From the NCBI RefSeq assembly GCF_036416795.1, contig NZ_CP143867.1, forward strand, positions 5,262,001 to 5,326,000: 64,000 nucleotides of DNA. Direction: 5' to 3'. Source of the stretch: Bacteroides sp. MSB163. Lineage in GTDB: Bacteria > Bacteroidota > Bacteroidia > Bacteroidales > Bacteroidaceae. Both the position numbers and the translations under genes were made by a program. Positions 50,540 to 60,619 of this stretch are shown piece after piece. Each line of letters starts with the position of its first letter. The first letter of the stretch is position 1. Under the pieces are notes generated by a model. It had not been told where the DNA came from. It searched no databases and saw only the letters and a list, made by a program, of their open reading frames with translations.

Positions 50540-52023
50540 AGCTCACAATATTGATCAGTGTTCGTAAGGTTCTTACACGGATTGGTCCAGTCGGCACCAT
50601 GTTCGTGCATCATAGCTTCACTTTCCAGTGGCCCCCAGGTTCCGACAGGATAACCGTAGAGAGGCGCATCTGGGTATTCATTCCAATAACGTAGTACAGG
50701 ATCAAAGAAACGCCAGGAGGCTTCGACAGCATCACTGCGGGTAAAGAGAGTCGGGTCGCCCTGAATGCAGTCTTCAATCAGACGGGCATAAGCATCGCCC
50801 GTGGCACGTCCGCCCAGTTGGTCGTAACTGAAGTCCATCATCACTTGCTTCACATCGAATCCCGGTCCGGGAACTTTCATGCCGAATTTCAGCACAATAC
50901 CTTCGTTGGGTTGCAGGCGGAGGATTAGTTTGTTAGCCCGCGGACAGTGTCCGCCATGGCAATGAAACATCTGATGGGGCGTTTCACGGAAATGTACTAC
51001 GATTTCCGTTACCTTGGTAGGCATCTGCTTTCCTGTGCGGATGTAGAAAGGTACGCCGCTCCAACGCCAGTTATCAATACCGATCTTCATGGCGATGTAA
51101 GTTTCAGTGCGCGAGTCGGCGGGAACGTTCTTCTCTTCACGGTAGCCCTTTTTAGAACCGGAAGCGGTATATTGTCCGCGGACTATATGTTCATTCAAAT
51201 CTTCATCTGTCAGAGGTTTCAGTGACTCGTAAACTTTTACCACTTCGTTACGGAAATTATCAGCGGTGAAGACAGCGGGAGGCTCCATGGCAGTGAGGGC
51301 CACCAGTTGGATAAGGTGGTTCTGTACCATGTCTCGCAATGCGCCTGTACCGTCATAGAAGCCGCCACGCTGTTCGATACCGAGATTCTCGACAGCGGTA
51401 ACCTCTACATAATCGATGTAATTACGATTCCACAACGGTTCAAAGATGCCATTGGCAAAACGGAAAGCAAGGATATTTTGTGCCGTCTCCTTGCCGAGGA
51501 AGTGGTCGATGCGATAAATCTGAGATTCTTCGAAAACGGAAGCATAGATATGGTTTAAATCTTGTGCCGACTTCAGGTCGTAGCCGAAAGGCTTTTCGAC
51601 AATGATGCGGGTATGTTTACGATTCAATCCGGCTGTTTTCAGATGTAGAGGGATGACGCCATAAAGTGAGGGGGGCGTAGCGAGATAAAACAGTAAATTG
51701 TCCGGCTTCTTTTCACCGGTGATTTCCTGCAAACGGCTGTCCAGGGTTCCGTAACCTTCTTCTATGGCAGGGTCCATACTAAGGTAGTGCAAATGAGTGC
51801 AGAACTCTTTCATTCCCACTTCGGCCGGTGTGACAAAATGTTCCAGCTCGTTCAGGATATAGTCGCGATAAGTTTCATCTGCGTAGTCGGTACGGCCGAT
51901 ACCGAGAACGGCAAATCCTTCGGGCAAACGATTATCCTTGTAGAGCGAATAGAGTGCCGGCATCAGCTTGCGTTTCGTCAAGTCGCCCGAAGCGCCGAAT
52001 ATGATCATTACAAATTTACTCAT
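50536..52023 (-). CDS. zwf: Glucose-6-phosphate 1-dehydrogenase
   Basis: The protein has 495 residues. The nucleotide-binding GASGDLTKRKLMPALYSLY lies at residues 9-27, the active-site RIDHFLGKETAQNILAFRF near 170, and IIVEKPFGYDL precedes it. The length and the C-terminal GPLESEAMMHEHGADW fit the family. It oxidises glucose-6-phosphate to the lactone, giving NADPH. The middle position of the operon and overlap with pgl show the complete oxidative branch is expressed together. Confidence 0.96.
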   Translation of the reverse strand: MSKFVMIIFGASGDLTKRKLMPALYSLYKDNRLPEGFAVLGIGRTDYADETYRDYILNELEHFVTPAEVGMKEFCTHLHYLSMDPAIEEGYGTLDSRLQEITGEKKPDNLLFYLATPPSLYGVIPLHLKTAGLNRKHTRIIVEKPFGYDLKSAQDLNHIYASVFEESQIYRIDHFLGKETAQNILAFRFANGIFEPLWNRNYIDYVEVTAVENLGIEQRGGFYDGTGALRDMVQNHLIQLVALTAMEPPAVFTADNFRNEVVKVYESLKPLTDEDLNEHIVRGQYTASGSKKGYREEKNVPADSRTETYIAMKIGIDNWRWSGVPFYIRTGKQMPTKVTEIVVHFRETPHQMFHCHGGHCPRANKLILRLQPNEGIVLKFGMKVPGPGFDVKQVMMDFSYDQLGGRATGDAYARLIEDCIQGDPTLFTRSDAVEASWRFFDPVLRYWNEYPDAPLYGYPVGTWGPLESEAMMHEHGADWTNPCKNLTNTDQYCEL

Positions 52024-52116
52024 AGAATCTTGTTTTTTTTGATTAGCTTCTGCAAATTAGCCCTTGTAATAAATTCATTAGCTCTTGCTTTATAATTTTA
52101 TTACCAGGGCTTCATT

Positions 52117-53604
52117 TTATACATTATAGGTACCTGATTTTGTATCTCCGCCATGTCCGGTCCAGTTTTCATGGAAGAACTGTCCGCGGAGTTCATCGGT
52201 ACGCTCAAAGGTATGTGCACCGAAATAGTCACGCTGAGCCTGAATCATATTAGCAGGGAGCTTCGCAGATACCAGCGAATAGAAATAGTTCAATGCGGAA
52301 GAGAAAGCCGGAACAGGCAGTTCCTCTTTCATCGCATGGGCTACAAGGTGCTTCCAACCGGAGAGCAACTCTTTGATTTCTTCCCGGAAATAAGGAGCGA
52401 GCAGCAAATGCTTCGGCTTCTGCTGTGCTTCAAAAGCAGCAGCTATATCATTCAGGAATATACTGCGGATGATGCAGCCTCCGCGCCACATACGGGCAAT
52501 GGATGCCAGATCGAGATCCCAGCCGAAAGATTCGGACGCCTTTTGCAACACGGCGAAACCTTGTGCATAAGATACCAGTTTAGAAGCATACAAAGCGGAA
52601 TAAATATCTTTCACCAGTTCCGGCTTATTATAGACCACTTGTGAACGCTGGCAAATGAATTGTTTGGAAGCTGCCTCACGCAGATTCTTCTGCGCTGAAA
52701 GACTACGCTCAAAAACAGCCGTTGCAATCAGTCCCAGGGGCATACCCAATTCCATTGCATTGATAACGGACCACTTACCGGTGCCTTTCTGCCCGGCAGT
52801 GTCCAGTATCTTGTCAATCAGGTAACCGCCCGCCTTATCCTTATGCCGAAGGATATTGGCTGTGATTTCTATCAGATAGCTACGTAACTTACCCTCATTC
52901 CAGTGGGCAAAGACGGAAGCCATGTCTTCATTATTCAGTTGCAGAAGATTCTTCATCACCCAGTAGGCTTCGGCAATCAACTGCATATCACCGTATTCAA
53001 TACCATTATGTATCATTTTAACGAAATGTCCCGAGCCGGCCGGACCAATCCAGTCACAGCAAGGAGTACCATCGGCAGCACGTGCAGCAATACTTTGCAG
53101 GATGGGCTTTACTTCATCCCAGGCAGTAACGGAACCGCCCGGCATAATAGAAGCACCGTTCAACGCTCCTTCTTCACCACCCGAAACACCGGCACCGACA
53201 AAGCGGAAACCTTTCAATTCGGCCAATGCCACACGGCGGTTGGTATCTTCATAGTTTGAGTTGCCTCCATCTATCAAGATATCTCCCGGAGAGAGATGCG
53301 GAAAGAGCTGTTCCATCAGTTCATCTACGGCACTGCCGGCACGCACCATCATCATGATTTTGCGCGGGGCGGAAATGGACTCTACAAAGTCAGGAATTTC
53401 AGTGTATCCTTCAATATTTTTCCCTTTGGCACGACCGTTGATAAAGCGTTCTACCACACCTTCTTCCACTCCCGGAACAGTACGGTTAAACACGGACACA
53501 TGCCATCCCTTGTCCGCCATATTCAAAGCTAAATTCTCCCCCATCACGGCAAGTCCGATTAAGCCGATGTCTGTCTTTTGTCTTTTTTCTGTCATAACTT
53601 GCAT
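52117..53604 (-). CDS. gnd: 6-phosphogluconate dehydrogenase, decarboxylating
   Basis: The protein has 495 residues. IGLIGLAVMGENLALNMADKG is the NADP-binding N-terminus; SGGEEGALNGASIMPGG, HNGIEYGDMQLIAEAY and KGTGKWSVINAMELGMP are substrate and catalytic blocks, with the catalytic Lys before MIHNGIEYG. The C-terminal tail GAHTFERTDELRGQFFHENW closes the partner active site. The start is at 53604 or the second ATG at 53595; neither has a decisive ribosome site. First gene of gnd-zwf-pgl, 93 bp before zwf. Confidence 0.96.
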   Translation of the reverse strand: MQVMTEKRQKTDIGLIGLAVMGENLALNMADKGWHVSVFNRTVPGVEEGVVERFINGRAKGKNIEGYTEIPDFVESISAPRKIMMMVRAGSAVDELMEQLFPHLSPGDILIDGGNSNYEDTNRRVALAELKGFRFVGAGVSGGEEGALNGASIMPGGSVTAWDEVKPILQSIAARAADGTPCCDWIGPAGSGHFVKMIHNGIEYGDMQLIAEAYWVMKNLLQLNNEDMASVFAHWNEGKLRSYLIEITANILRHKDKAGGYLIDKILDTAGQKGTGKWSVINAMELGMPLGLIATAVFERSLSAQKNLREAASKQFICQRSQVVYNKPELVKDIYSALYASKLVSYAQGFAVLQKASESFGWDLDLASIARMWRGGCIIRSIFLNDIAAAFEAQQKPKHLLLAPYFREEIKELLSGWKHLVAHAMKEELPVPAFSSALNYFYSLVSAKLPANMIQAQRDYFGAHTFERTDELRGQFFHENWTGHGGDTKSGTYNV

Positions 53605-53679
53605 TTTTTGTTATTGTTTCATTGAAATGGAAACAATATGTCAAGGGCATTTGTTCGTATGAATTTCGAATAAAAATCG

Positions 53680-53687
53680 TACTTTTG
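53680..53687 (+). promoter_or_regulatory. -7 box of the symporter gene
   Basis: TACTTTTG matches TAnnTTTG and lies 19 bp before the ATG at 53707. An upstream TTTG at 53650 gives a spacer of 26 bp, too long for confidence. Confidence 0.4.
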
Positions 53688-53706
53688 CAAACATAACTCT
53701 ATTCCA

Positions 53707-54885
53707 ATGGAGAAACTTAAATTCAGTTTTATGAAAAAACTACATATCGGATTATTGCCGCGTATCATTATAGCCATCGCATTAGGTATTCTTTTTGGTA
53801 ATTTTCTTCCCGGAGAATTGGTACGCCTGTTCGTTACATTCAACGGTATCTTCAGCGAATTTCTGAATTTCTCCATACCACTGATTATTGTGGGACTGGT
53901 TACCGTAGCTATCGCCGATATCGGTAAAGGCGCCGGGAAACTGCTGTTGATTACCGCACTGATAGCCTATGGGGCAACCCTGTTTTCCGGTTTCCTCTCT
54001 TACTTTACAGGAGTAACCATATATCCTCATCTGATAGAGTCCGGTGCCCCGTTGGAAGAGGTCAGCGAAGCACAAGGGATATTGCCGTTTTTCTCAGTCG
54101 CCATTCCACCGCTCATGAATGTAATGACGGCACTGGTACTGGCGTTCACTTTAGGGTTGGGACTTGCCCAACTGAAAAACGATACACTTAAGAATGCAGC
54201 ACGTGATTTTCAGGATATCATTGTCCGTATGATCAGTGCAGTGATCCTACCGCTCCTCCCTATTTATATATTCGGTATATTCCTTAATATGACGCATTCG
54301 GGACAGGTATTCTCCATCTTAATGGTATTCATAAAGATTATCGGCGTAATCTTCCTGCTGCACATCTTCCTGCTGTTATTTCAATATTGCATCGCTGCGC
54401 TGTTTGTCCGTAAAAATCCTTTTAAGCTGTTGGGGCGGATGCTACCCGCTTATTTCACGGCTTTAGGTACACAATCATCCGCCGCCACCATTCCTGTTAC
54501 CCTGGAACAGACAAAGAAGAATGGTGTGTCACCCGATATTGCAGGGTTTGTTATCCCTCTTTGCGCCACGATACACTTATCCGGCAGCACGCTGAAAATC
54601 GTAGCATGCGCTCTTGCTCTGATGATGATGCAAGGTATACCTTTTGATTTCCCTTTATTTGCCGGTTTCATTTTTATGCTGGGCATCACGATGGTGGCTG
54701 CTCCGGGAGTGCCCGGTGGTGCCATCATGGCATCTTTGGGTATTCTGCAATCCATGCTCGGTTTCGATGAATCGGCACAGGCACTGATGATTGCACTCTA
54801 CATTGCAATGGATAGCTTCGGTACTGCATGCAATGTAACGGGAGATGGGGCAATTGCACTGGTGGTAGATAAGATATATAAGTGA
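53707..54885 (+). CDS. Dicarboxylate/amino acid:cation symporter (DAACS family)
   Basis: The protein has 392 residues and about eight membrane helices plus re-entrant loops. Family marks: LNFSIPLIIVGLVTVAIADIG in place of the usual PLIFSSI block, the serine-rich AYFTALGTQSSAATIPVTL loop, PLCATIHLSGSTLKI with the substrate motif, and the C-terminal YIAMDSFGTACNVTGDGAIAL with the cation-binding Asn/Asp. Homologues import glutamate, aspartate, serine/threonine or C4-dicarboxylates with Na+ or H+; the specificity cannot be assigned from the visible residues. It stands alone between gnd and gmd. Confidence 0.9.
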   Translation: MEKLKFSFMKKLHIGLLPRIIIAIALGILFGNFLPGELVRLFVTFNGIFSEFLNFSIPLIIVGLVTVAIADIGKGAGKLLLITALIAYGATLFSGFLSYFTGVTIYPHLIESGAPLEEVSEAQGILPFFSVAIPPLMNVMTALVLAFTLGLGLAQLKNDTLKNAARDFQDIIVRMISAVILPLLPIYIFGIFLNMTHSGQVFSILMVFIKIIGVIFLLHIFLLLFQYCIAALFVRKNPFKLLGRMLPAYFTALGTQSSAATIPVTLEQTKKNGVSPDIAGFVIPLCATIHLSGSTLKIVACALALMMMQGIPFDFPLFAGFIFMLGITMVAAPGVPGGAIMASLGILQSMLGFDESAQALMIALYIAMDSFGTACNVTGDGAIALVVDKIYK

Positions 54886-54964
54886 CAAGCCAATAAGTTT
54901 TGTATTCTCGTAAAAAATAACGAATTTTGCCCCGCAAAAAATAATCAATAAAGAAGCTTACAAT

Positions 54965-56041
54965 ATGAAAACAGCTTTAATCTCCGGAATAACAGGCCAG
55001 GACGGTTCGTTTCTCGCCGAATTCTTATTACAGAAAGGATATGAAGTACACGGTATTCTCCGTCGTTCTTCTTCATTCAATACAGGGCGCATCGAACATC
55101 TGTACTTCGACGAATGGGTACGCGATATGAAGCAAAAGCGCACCATTAACCTGCATTACGGTGACATGACGGATAGCAGCTCGCTGATCCGCATCATCCA
55201 ACAGGTACAGCCGGACGAAATCTATAACCTCGCTGCGCAAAGCCATGTAAAAGTGTCTTTCGACGTACCGGAATACACCGCAGAGGCAGATGCCATCGGC
55301 ACGCTGCGTATGCTCGAAGCTGTCCGCATCCTCGGCATGGAGAAAAAGACAAAGATTTACCAGGCCTCCACTTCAGAGCTTTACGGTAAAGTACAGGAAG
55401 TCCCCCAATCGGAAACAACTCCTTTCTATCCCCGCAGCCCATACGGAGTAGCCAAACAATACGGCTTCTGGATTACAAAGAACTACCGCGAAAGTTATGG
55501 TATGTTTGCCGTAAACGGTATCCTCTTCAATCACGAAAGCGAACGCAGAGGAGAAACATTCGTAACCCGTAAGATTACGCTGGCCGCCGCCCGCATAGCC
55601 CAAGGTTTCCAGGACAAACTGTATCTGGGTAATCTGGATGCTCGCCGCGACTGGGGATATGCAAAAGATTATGTAGAATGTATGTGGCTGATTCTTCAGC
55701 ACGATACACCGGAAGACTTCGTAATCGCCACAGGCGAAATGCATACGGTCCGCGAATTTGCTACGCTTGCCTTCAAGGAAGTAGGCATCGAACTGCGATG
55801 GGAAGGTGAAGGTGTAGAAGAAAAAGGTATCAATATGCAAACGGGAAAAACGCTTGTAGAAATAGATCCTAAATATTTCCGCCCTGCCGAAGTGGAACAG
55901 CTGTTAGGTAATCCGACAAAGGCCAAAACTCTTTTAGGGTGGAATCCGAGACAAACCAGTTTTGAAGAATTGGTGAAAATCATGGCAGCACACGATATGA
56001 AGTTTGTGAAGAAGCTATATCTGAGATCACTTGAAAAATAA
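54965..56041 (+). CDS. gmd: GDP-mannose 4,6-dehydratase
   Basis: The protein has 358 residues of the extended SDR family. ISGITGQDGSFLAEFLLQKG is the NADP-binding glycine motif; YQASTSELYGKVQEVPQSE and YPRSPYGVAKQYGFWI give the catalytic Thr/Glu and YxxxK, and LFNHESERRGETFVTRK is typical of Gmd. It makes GDP-4-keto-6-deoxymannose from GDP-mannose in the cytosol. The next gene, 21 bp downstream, does the following two steps to GDP-L-fucose. Confidence 0.96.
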   Translation: MKTALISGITGQDGSFLAEFLLQKGYEVHGILRRSSSFNTGRIEHLYFDEWVRDMKQKRTINLHYGDMTDSSSLIRIIQQVQPDEIYNLAAQSHVKVSFDVPEYTAEADAIGTLRMLEAVRILGMEKKTKIYQASTSELYGKVQEVPQSETTPFYPRSPYGVAKQYGFWITKNYRESYGMFAVNGILFNHESERRGETFVTRKITLAAARIAQGFQDKLYLGNLDARRDWGYAKDYVECMWLILQHDTPEDFVIATGEMHTVREFATLAFKEVGIELRWEGEGVEEKGINMQTGKTLVEIDPKYFRPAEVEQLLGNPTKAKTLLGWNPRQTSFEELVKIMAAHDMKFVKKLYLRSLEK

Positions 56042-56062
56042 TATATAAAAAATAGAACTATA

Positions 56063-57139
56063 ATGTTAGACAAGAACGCCAAAATCTACGTAGCCGGACA
56101 CCGTGGTCTGGTAGGCTCCGCCATCTGGAAAAACCTGCAAGATAAAGGATATACCAATCTCATTGGCAAAACCCATAAAGAACTCGACTTGCTGGATGCC
56201 GTTTCCGTACGTAAATTCTTTGATGAAGAACAACCGGAATATGTATTCCTTGCCGCTGCTTTCGTAGGCGGCATCATGGCAAACAGCATTTACCGTGCCG
56301 ACTTCATCTACAAAAACCTGCAAATACAGCAAAACGTCATCGGTGAAAGTTTTCGCCACAATGTGAAGAAACTCCTCTTTCTGGGAAGCACCTGCATCTA
56401 TCCGCGTGATGCCGAACAACCCATGAAAGAAGAAGTGCTCCTCACCTCTCCGCTGGAATATACCAACGAACCGTACGCCATCGCCAAGATTGCCGGCCTG
56501 AAAATGTGCGAGAGCTTCAACCTGCAATATGGCACGAATTACATCGCCGTAATGCCTACCAACCTCTATGGTCCGAATGACAACTTCGATCTGGAACGCA
56601 GCCATGTGCTCCCTGCCATGATTCGTAAGATACATCTGGCTCATTGCCTGAAGCAAGGCGACTGGGATGCAATATGCAAAGACCTGAACCAGCGTCCGGT
56701 AGAAGGCATCGACGGCAACAGCAGTAAGGAAGATATCCTTGCCATCCTTGCCAAATACGGCATCAGCGACAGCGAAGTGAAATTATGGGGCACAGGCACA
56801 CCTCTTCGCGAATTTCTCTGGAGCGAAGAAATGGCAGATGCCAGCGTCTTCGTAATGGAGCATGTAGACTTCAAAGACACCTACAAACAAGGTGATAAAG
56901 ACATCCGTAACTGCCATATCAATATAGGTACAGGCAAAGAAATCTCTATCCGCGAACTGGCCGAACTGATAGTTTCCACCGTGGGTTACCAAGGTCAGCT
57001 GACTTTCGACAGCACCAAACCGGACGGAACCATGCGCAAACTGACTGACCCCTCAAAACTGCACGCTCTGGGCTGGCAACACAAAGTGGAGATCAAAGAA
57101 GGCGTACAACGCATGTACAACTGGTACTTAGGGCGGTAA
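56063..57139 (+). CDS. fcl: GDP-L-fucose synthase
   Basis: The protein has 358 residues, about 35 longer than E. coli Fcl. AGHRGLVGSAIWKNL is the nucleotide motif, FLGSTCIYPRDAEQPMKEE and YAIAKIAGLKMCE give the catalytic Ser/Cys and YxxxK. The extra length is an insert at about residues 200-245 (KQGDWDAICKDLNQRPVEG, then DGNSSKEDILAILAKYGIS) before the substrate loop; I believe this is usual in Bacteroidetes. It epimerises and reduces the Gmd product to GDP-L-fucose, used for capsule and protein O-glycans. Element J follows the stop. Confidence 0.95.
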   Translation: MLDKNAKIYVAGHRGLVGSAIWKNLQDKGYTNLIGKTHKELDLLDAVSVRKFFDEEQPEYVFLAAAFVGGIMANSIYRADFIYKNLQIQQNVIGESFRHNVKKLLFLGSTCIYPRDAEQPMKEEVLLTSPLEYTNEPYAIAKIAGLKMCESFNLQYGTNYIAVMPTNLYGPNDNFDLERSHVLPAMIRKIHLAHCLKQGDWDAICKDLNQRPVEGIDGNSSKEDILAILAKYGISDSEVKLWGTGTPLREFLWSEEMADASVFVMEHVDFKDTYKQGDKDIRNCHINIGTGKEISIRELAELIVSTVGYQGQLTFDSTKPDGTMRKLTDPSKLHALGWQHKVEIKEGVQRMYNWYLGR

Positions 57140-57150
57140 TGCATTAAATT

Positions 57151-57240
57151 CACCACAGAGTAACACAGAGTTCCACAGAGTTTGTTTTCCTTGAGCTCAA
57201 ATTGATTAAACTCTGTGGAACCCTGTGTTACTCTGTGGTG
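57151..57240. repeat. 33-bp inverted repeat (element J)
   Basis: Arms 57151-57183 and 57208-57240 pair at 32 of 33 positions and are themselves made of CACAGAGT words (CACCACAGAGTAACACAGAG at the outer end). The 24-base loop lacks the GC core of A-H. It lies 11 bp after the fcl stop. Confidence 0.9.
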
Positions 57241-57296
57241 AGCTTCATCTGCCCAAGCTAAATTGTACATATCCCCCCGCTTTTTTCAGTTAAAAA

Positions 57297-57327
57297 TTTG
57301 CATTCTTTCTATAAAGCCTTATATTTG
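57297..57327 (+). promoter_or_regulatory. Full Bacteroides promoter of the acyl-CoA ligase gene
   Basis: TTTG (57297-57300), 19-bp spacer, TATATTTG (57320-57327). Both boxes are perfect. The ATG is 35 bp downstream at 57363. Confidence 0.8.
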
Positions 57328-57362
57328 CACAATTTTCAACTAAATGTGCAATATATAATATC

Positions 57363-59021
57363 ATGGAACAAAGTTTTATCGCCTATATTGAGAACAGCAT
57401 TAAACAGAATTGGGACCTGGATGCCCTGACCGATTATAATGGGGCTACCCTGCAATACAAAGACGTAGCCCGCAAAATAGAGAAAGTACACTTAATCTTC
57501 GAAGCAAGCGGCATCAAGAAAGGAGATAAAATTGCCATCTGCGGACGTAACAGTTCACACTGGGGAGTTACTTTCCTCGCTACACTGACCTACGGGGCTG
57601 TTGCAGTTCCCATCCTGCACGAATTTAAAGCGGATAATATACATAATATCGTAAACCATTCCGAAGCCAAATTACTGTTTGTGGGCGACCAGGTATGGGA
57701 GAATCTGAACGAAGCCGCCATGACCATTCTGGAAGGCATCATCCTGATGACGGATTTCTCTATCCTGATATCCCGTACGGAAAAACTGGATTATGCCCGC
57801 GAACATCTGAATGAGTTGTTCGGCAAGAAATATCCCAAGAATTTCCGCAAGGAACACATCGAATATCACAAGGATCAGCCTGAAGAACTGGCAGTAATCA
57901 ACTATACTTCCGGTACGACGAGTTATTCTAAAGGCGTAATGCTGCCCTATCGCAGTCTGTGGTCGAATACAGCATTTGCATTTGAGGTATTGCCACTGAA
58001 GGCCGGAGATAAGATTATCTCCATGCTACCGATGGCACACATGTATGGGCTGGCATTCGAATTCCTGTACGAGTTCGCCGCAGGATGTCAGATATACTTC
58101 CTCACCCGTATGCCAAGTCCGAAGATTATCTTCCAGGCATTCTCGGAAGTGAAGCCGCACCTTGTAGTAGCTGTGCCACTTATCATTGAAAAGATTATCA
58201 AGAAAAACGTGCTTCCGAAACTGGAAACGCCGACTATGAAGTTATTGCTTAAAGTCCCCATTATCAACGATAAAATCAAGACAACCGTACGCGAAGGAGT
58301 AGTCAGTGCCTTCGGTGGACGTTTTGCGGAAGTCATCGTAGGGGGTGCCGCTTTCAACCAGGAAGTAGAACAGTTCCTACGCATGATAGAATTCCCCTAC
58401 ACGGTAGGTTACGGAATGACGGAATGCGGACCGATCATCTGTTACGAAGACTGGTCACGCTTCAAACCGGGTTCCTGCGGTAAGGCCGTCCCCCGTATAG
58501 AAGTGAAAATCCTTTCTCCTGATCCGGAAAACATAGCGGGAGAAATCGTATGCCGCGGACCTAACGTCATGCTGGGATACTATAAAAATGAAGAAGCTAC
58601 CCGTGAAGCTATTGATGCAGACGGTTGGTTGCACACCGGTGACCTTGCGCTGATGGATGCCGAGGGCAATGTAACCATCAAGGGACGCAGCAAGAACATG
58701 TTGCTCGGTGCCAGCGGACAGAATATCTACCCCGAAGAAATAGAAGACAAGTTGAACAACCTGCCGTATGTTGCCGAAAGCATTATCGTACAGCAAAATG
58801 AAAAGCTTGTCGGACTGGTATATCCTGACTTTGACGATGCTTTTGCACATGGTCTGACCACTACGGACATCGAACGTGTGATGGAAGAAAATCGCGTTGC
58901 GTTAAACGCAGAGCTTCCGGCGTACAGCCAGATACTCAAAATGAAAATCTATCCTGAAGAATTTGAGAAAACGCCCAAACGCTCCATCAAACGGTTCTTG
59001 TACCAAGAGGCGAAAGGATAG
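57363..59021 (+). CDS. AMP-binding long-chain acyl-CoA ligase family enzyme
   Basis: The protein has 552 residues. The adenylate-forming P-loop VINYTSGTTSYSKGVMLPY is near residue 180, MLPMAHMYGLAFEFLYEFA follows, VGYGMTECGPIICYEDW is the acyl/AMP site, GWLHTGDLALMDAEGNVTIKG is the hinge, and the C-terminal Lys lies in EKTPKRSIKRFLY. It activates a carboxylic acid as AMP ester and transfers it to CoA or another thiol; FadD-like chain length is assumed, not shown. A membrane-spanning region is absent. It has its own promoter and is followed 36 bp later by the sulfatase gene. Confidence 0.9.
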   Translation: MEQSFIAYIENSIKQNWDLDALTDYNGATLQYKDVARKIEKVHLIFEASGIKKGDKIAICGRNSSHWGVTFLATLTYGAVAVPILHEFKADNIHNIVNHSEAKLLFVGDQVWENLNEAAMTILEGIILMTDFSILISRTEKLDYAREHLNELFGKKYPKNFRKEHIEYHKDQPEELAVINYTSGTTSYSKGVMLPYRSLWSNTAFAFEVLPLKAGDKIISMLPMAHMYGLAFEFLYEFAAGCQIYFLTRMPSPKIIFQAFSEVKPHLVVAVPLIIEKIIKKNVLPKLETPTMKLLLKVPIINDKIKTTVREGVVSAFGGRFAEVIVGGAAFNQEVEQFLRMIEFPYTVGYGMTECGPIICYEDWSRFKPGSCGKAVPRIEVKILSPDPENIAGEIVCRGPNVMLGYYKNEEATREAIDADGWLHTGDLALMDAEGNVTIKGRSKNMLLGASGQNIYPEEIEDKLNNLPYVAESIIVQQNEKLVGLVYPDFDDAFAHGLTTTDIERVMEENRVALNAELPAYSQILKMKIYPEEFEKTPKRSIKRFLYQEAKG

Positions 59022-59057
59022 GGAAAAAACACTAACCTTTATAAAGTATCATCTCAA

Positions 59058-60614
59058 ATGAAAAACGAATTATTACTATCTGCTGCCATATTACCCATGT
59101 GCGGTATGGCAGGAGAAGCGATTGCGGCATCTCCGGAAAAGGGAGCGCCGAAAGAAAAGCAACGTCCGAACATAGTTCTGTTTTTGGTTGACGACATGGG
59201 ATGGCAGGATACTTCGCTGCCTTTCTGGACTCAACGAACGCATTACAACAACACTTACCACACGCCGAACATGGAACGTCTGGCGGCACAAGGGAAGATG
59301 TTCACACAAGCATACGCTTGTAGTATCAGCTCCCCCACCCGGGTCAGTCTTTTTACAGGGATGAATGCCGCGCGGCATCGTGTGACAAGTTGGACATTAC
59401 GCAAAAATACAACGCATGAACAACCGGACTCTGTGATGATCTATCCGGAATGGAATGTGAATGGTATTTGTCAGGAAGCGGGAATCGAACGCACTACACA
59501 AGTCACTACGCTTGCACAAGTGCTTAAAGAGAACGGATATCAGACCATTCATTGCGGTAAAGCCCACTTTGGAGCAAATGATACTCCTGGAGCTGATCCG
59601 CTGACGATGGGCTTTGAAGTAAACATAGCCGGACACGCTGCCGGTTCACCGGCCAGTTACTACGGCAAGAATAATTTCGGTAATAAGCCGGACGGGAAAA
59701 GTCCGTTGGCAGCAGTTCCGGGATTGGAAAAATATCATGGTACGGATACCTTCCTCAGCGAAGCACTTACACTGGAAGCGATGAAGGCTTTGGATAGTGC
59801 ACAACAAAAGGATGAACCATTCTTCTTATATATGGCTCATTATGCCATTCATACGCCTATACAACCGGACTATCGCTTTTATCAGAAATATCTGGATAAA
59901 GGACTTCCACCCGTAGAGGCCGCCTATGCCACCCTCATTGAAGGGATGGATAAAAGTCTGGGAGATTTGATGGACTATCTGGAACGCAACCATCTGACAG
60001 AAAATACAGTCATTCTTTTCATGTCCGATAATGGCGGCCTGGCTGCACATACCCGTGCCGGAGAACTGCATACACAGAATTACCCGCTTAACAGCGGAAA
60101 AGGTTCCGCTTACGAGGGCGGTGTACGCGAACCGATGATCGTGAGCTGGCCCGGTGTAGTAGCTCCGGATACGAAATGTGGAGATTATCTGATGATTGAA
60201 GATTTCTATCCGACTATTCTTGAGATAGCAGGTGTCCAGAAGTACACTACCGTGCAACAACGGGATGGTATCAGTTTTATGCCGTTGTTGACAGGAAAGG
60301 GCAAAATCAAGGATCGTGCTATCTATTGGCACTATCCCCATAGTTGGGGACCTTCGGGCCCGGGTATTGGAGCCACCTGCTCCATCCGCTCCGGTGACTG
60401 GAAACTTGTATATTACTTTGCGGACGGTAAACGTGAACTGTTTAATATTCCGGAAGATATCAGCGAGAAAAACGACGTGGCTATAAAGAATCCACGTATC
60501 GTAAAGAAATTAGCACAGAAATTAAGTAACTATCTCCGGTCGGTAGATGCGCAGCGTCCTACACTTCGTGCCACCGGCAAATTAGCCCCCTGGCCGGACG
60601 AAATTAAAGATTGA
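59058..60614 (+). CDS. Sulfatase (arylsulfatase family, Ser-type formylglycine site)
   Basis: The protein has 518 residues with a short signal-like N-terminus (about 1-24, AGEAIAA). The metal motif IVLFLVDDMGWQDTSLPFW begins near residue 39. The formylglycine site is S-S-P-T-R at residues 91-95 (ACSISSPTRVSLFTGMNAAR), i.e. Ser91, which needs an anaerobic radical-SAM maturase encoded elsewhere. FFLYMAHYAIHTPIQPD, FMSDNGGLAAH and KGSAYEGGVREPMIVSWPG complete the metal and substrate site. It would remove sulfate from host or algal glycans in the periplasm. The next gene begins five bases after the stop, so they form an operon. Confidence 0.93.
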   Translation: MKNELLLSAAILPMCGMAGEAIAASPEKGAPKEKQRPNIVLFLVDDMGWQDTSLPFWTQRTHYNNTYHTPNMERLAAQGKMFTQAYACSISSPTRVSLFTGMNAARHRVTSWTLRKNTTHEQPDSVMIYPEWNVNGICQEAGIERTTQVTTLAQVLKENGYQTIHCGKAHFGANDTPGADPLTMGFEVNIAGHAAGSPASYYGKNNFGNKPDGKSPLAAVPGLEKYHGTDTFLSEALTLEAMKALDSAQQKDEPFFLYMAHYAIHTPIQPDYRFYQKYLDKGLPPVEAAYATLIEGMDKSLGDLMDYLERNHLTENTVILFMSDNGGLAAHTRAGELHTQNYPLNSGKGSAYEGGVREPMIVSWPGVVAPDTKCGDYLMIEDFYPTILEIAGVQKYTTVQQRDGISFMPLLTGKGKIKDRAIYWHYPHSWGPSGPGIGATCSIRSGDWKLVYYFADGKRELFNIPEDISEKNDVAIKNPRIVKKLAQKLSNYLRSVDAQRPTLRATGKLAPWPDEIKD

Positions 60615-60619
60615 AACCA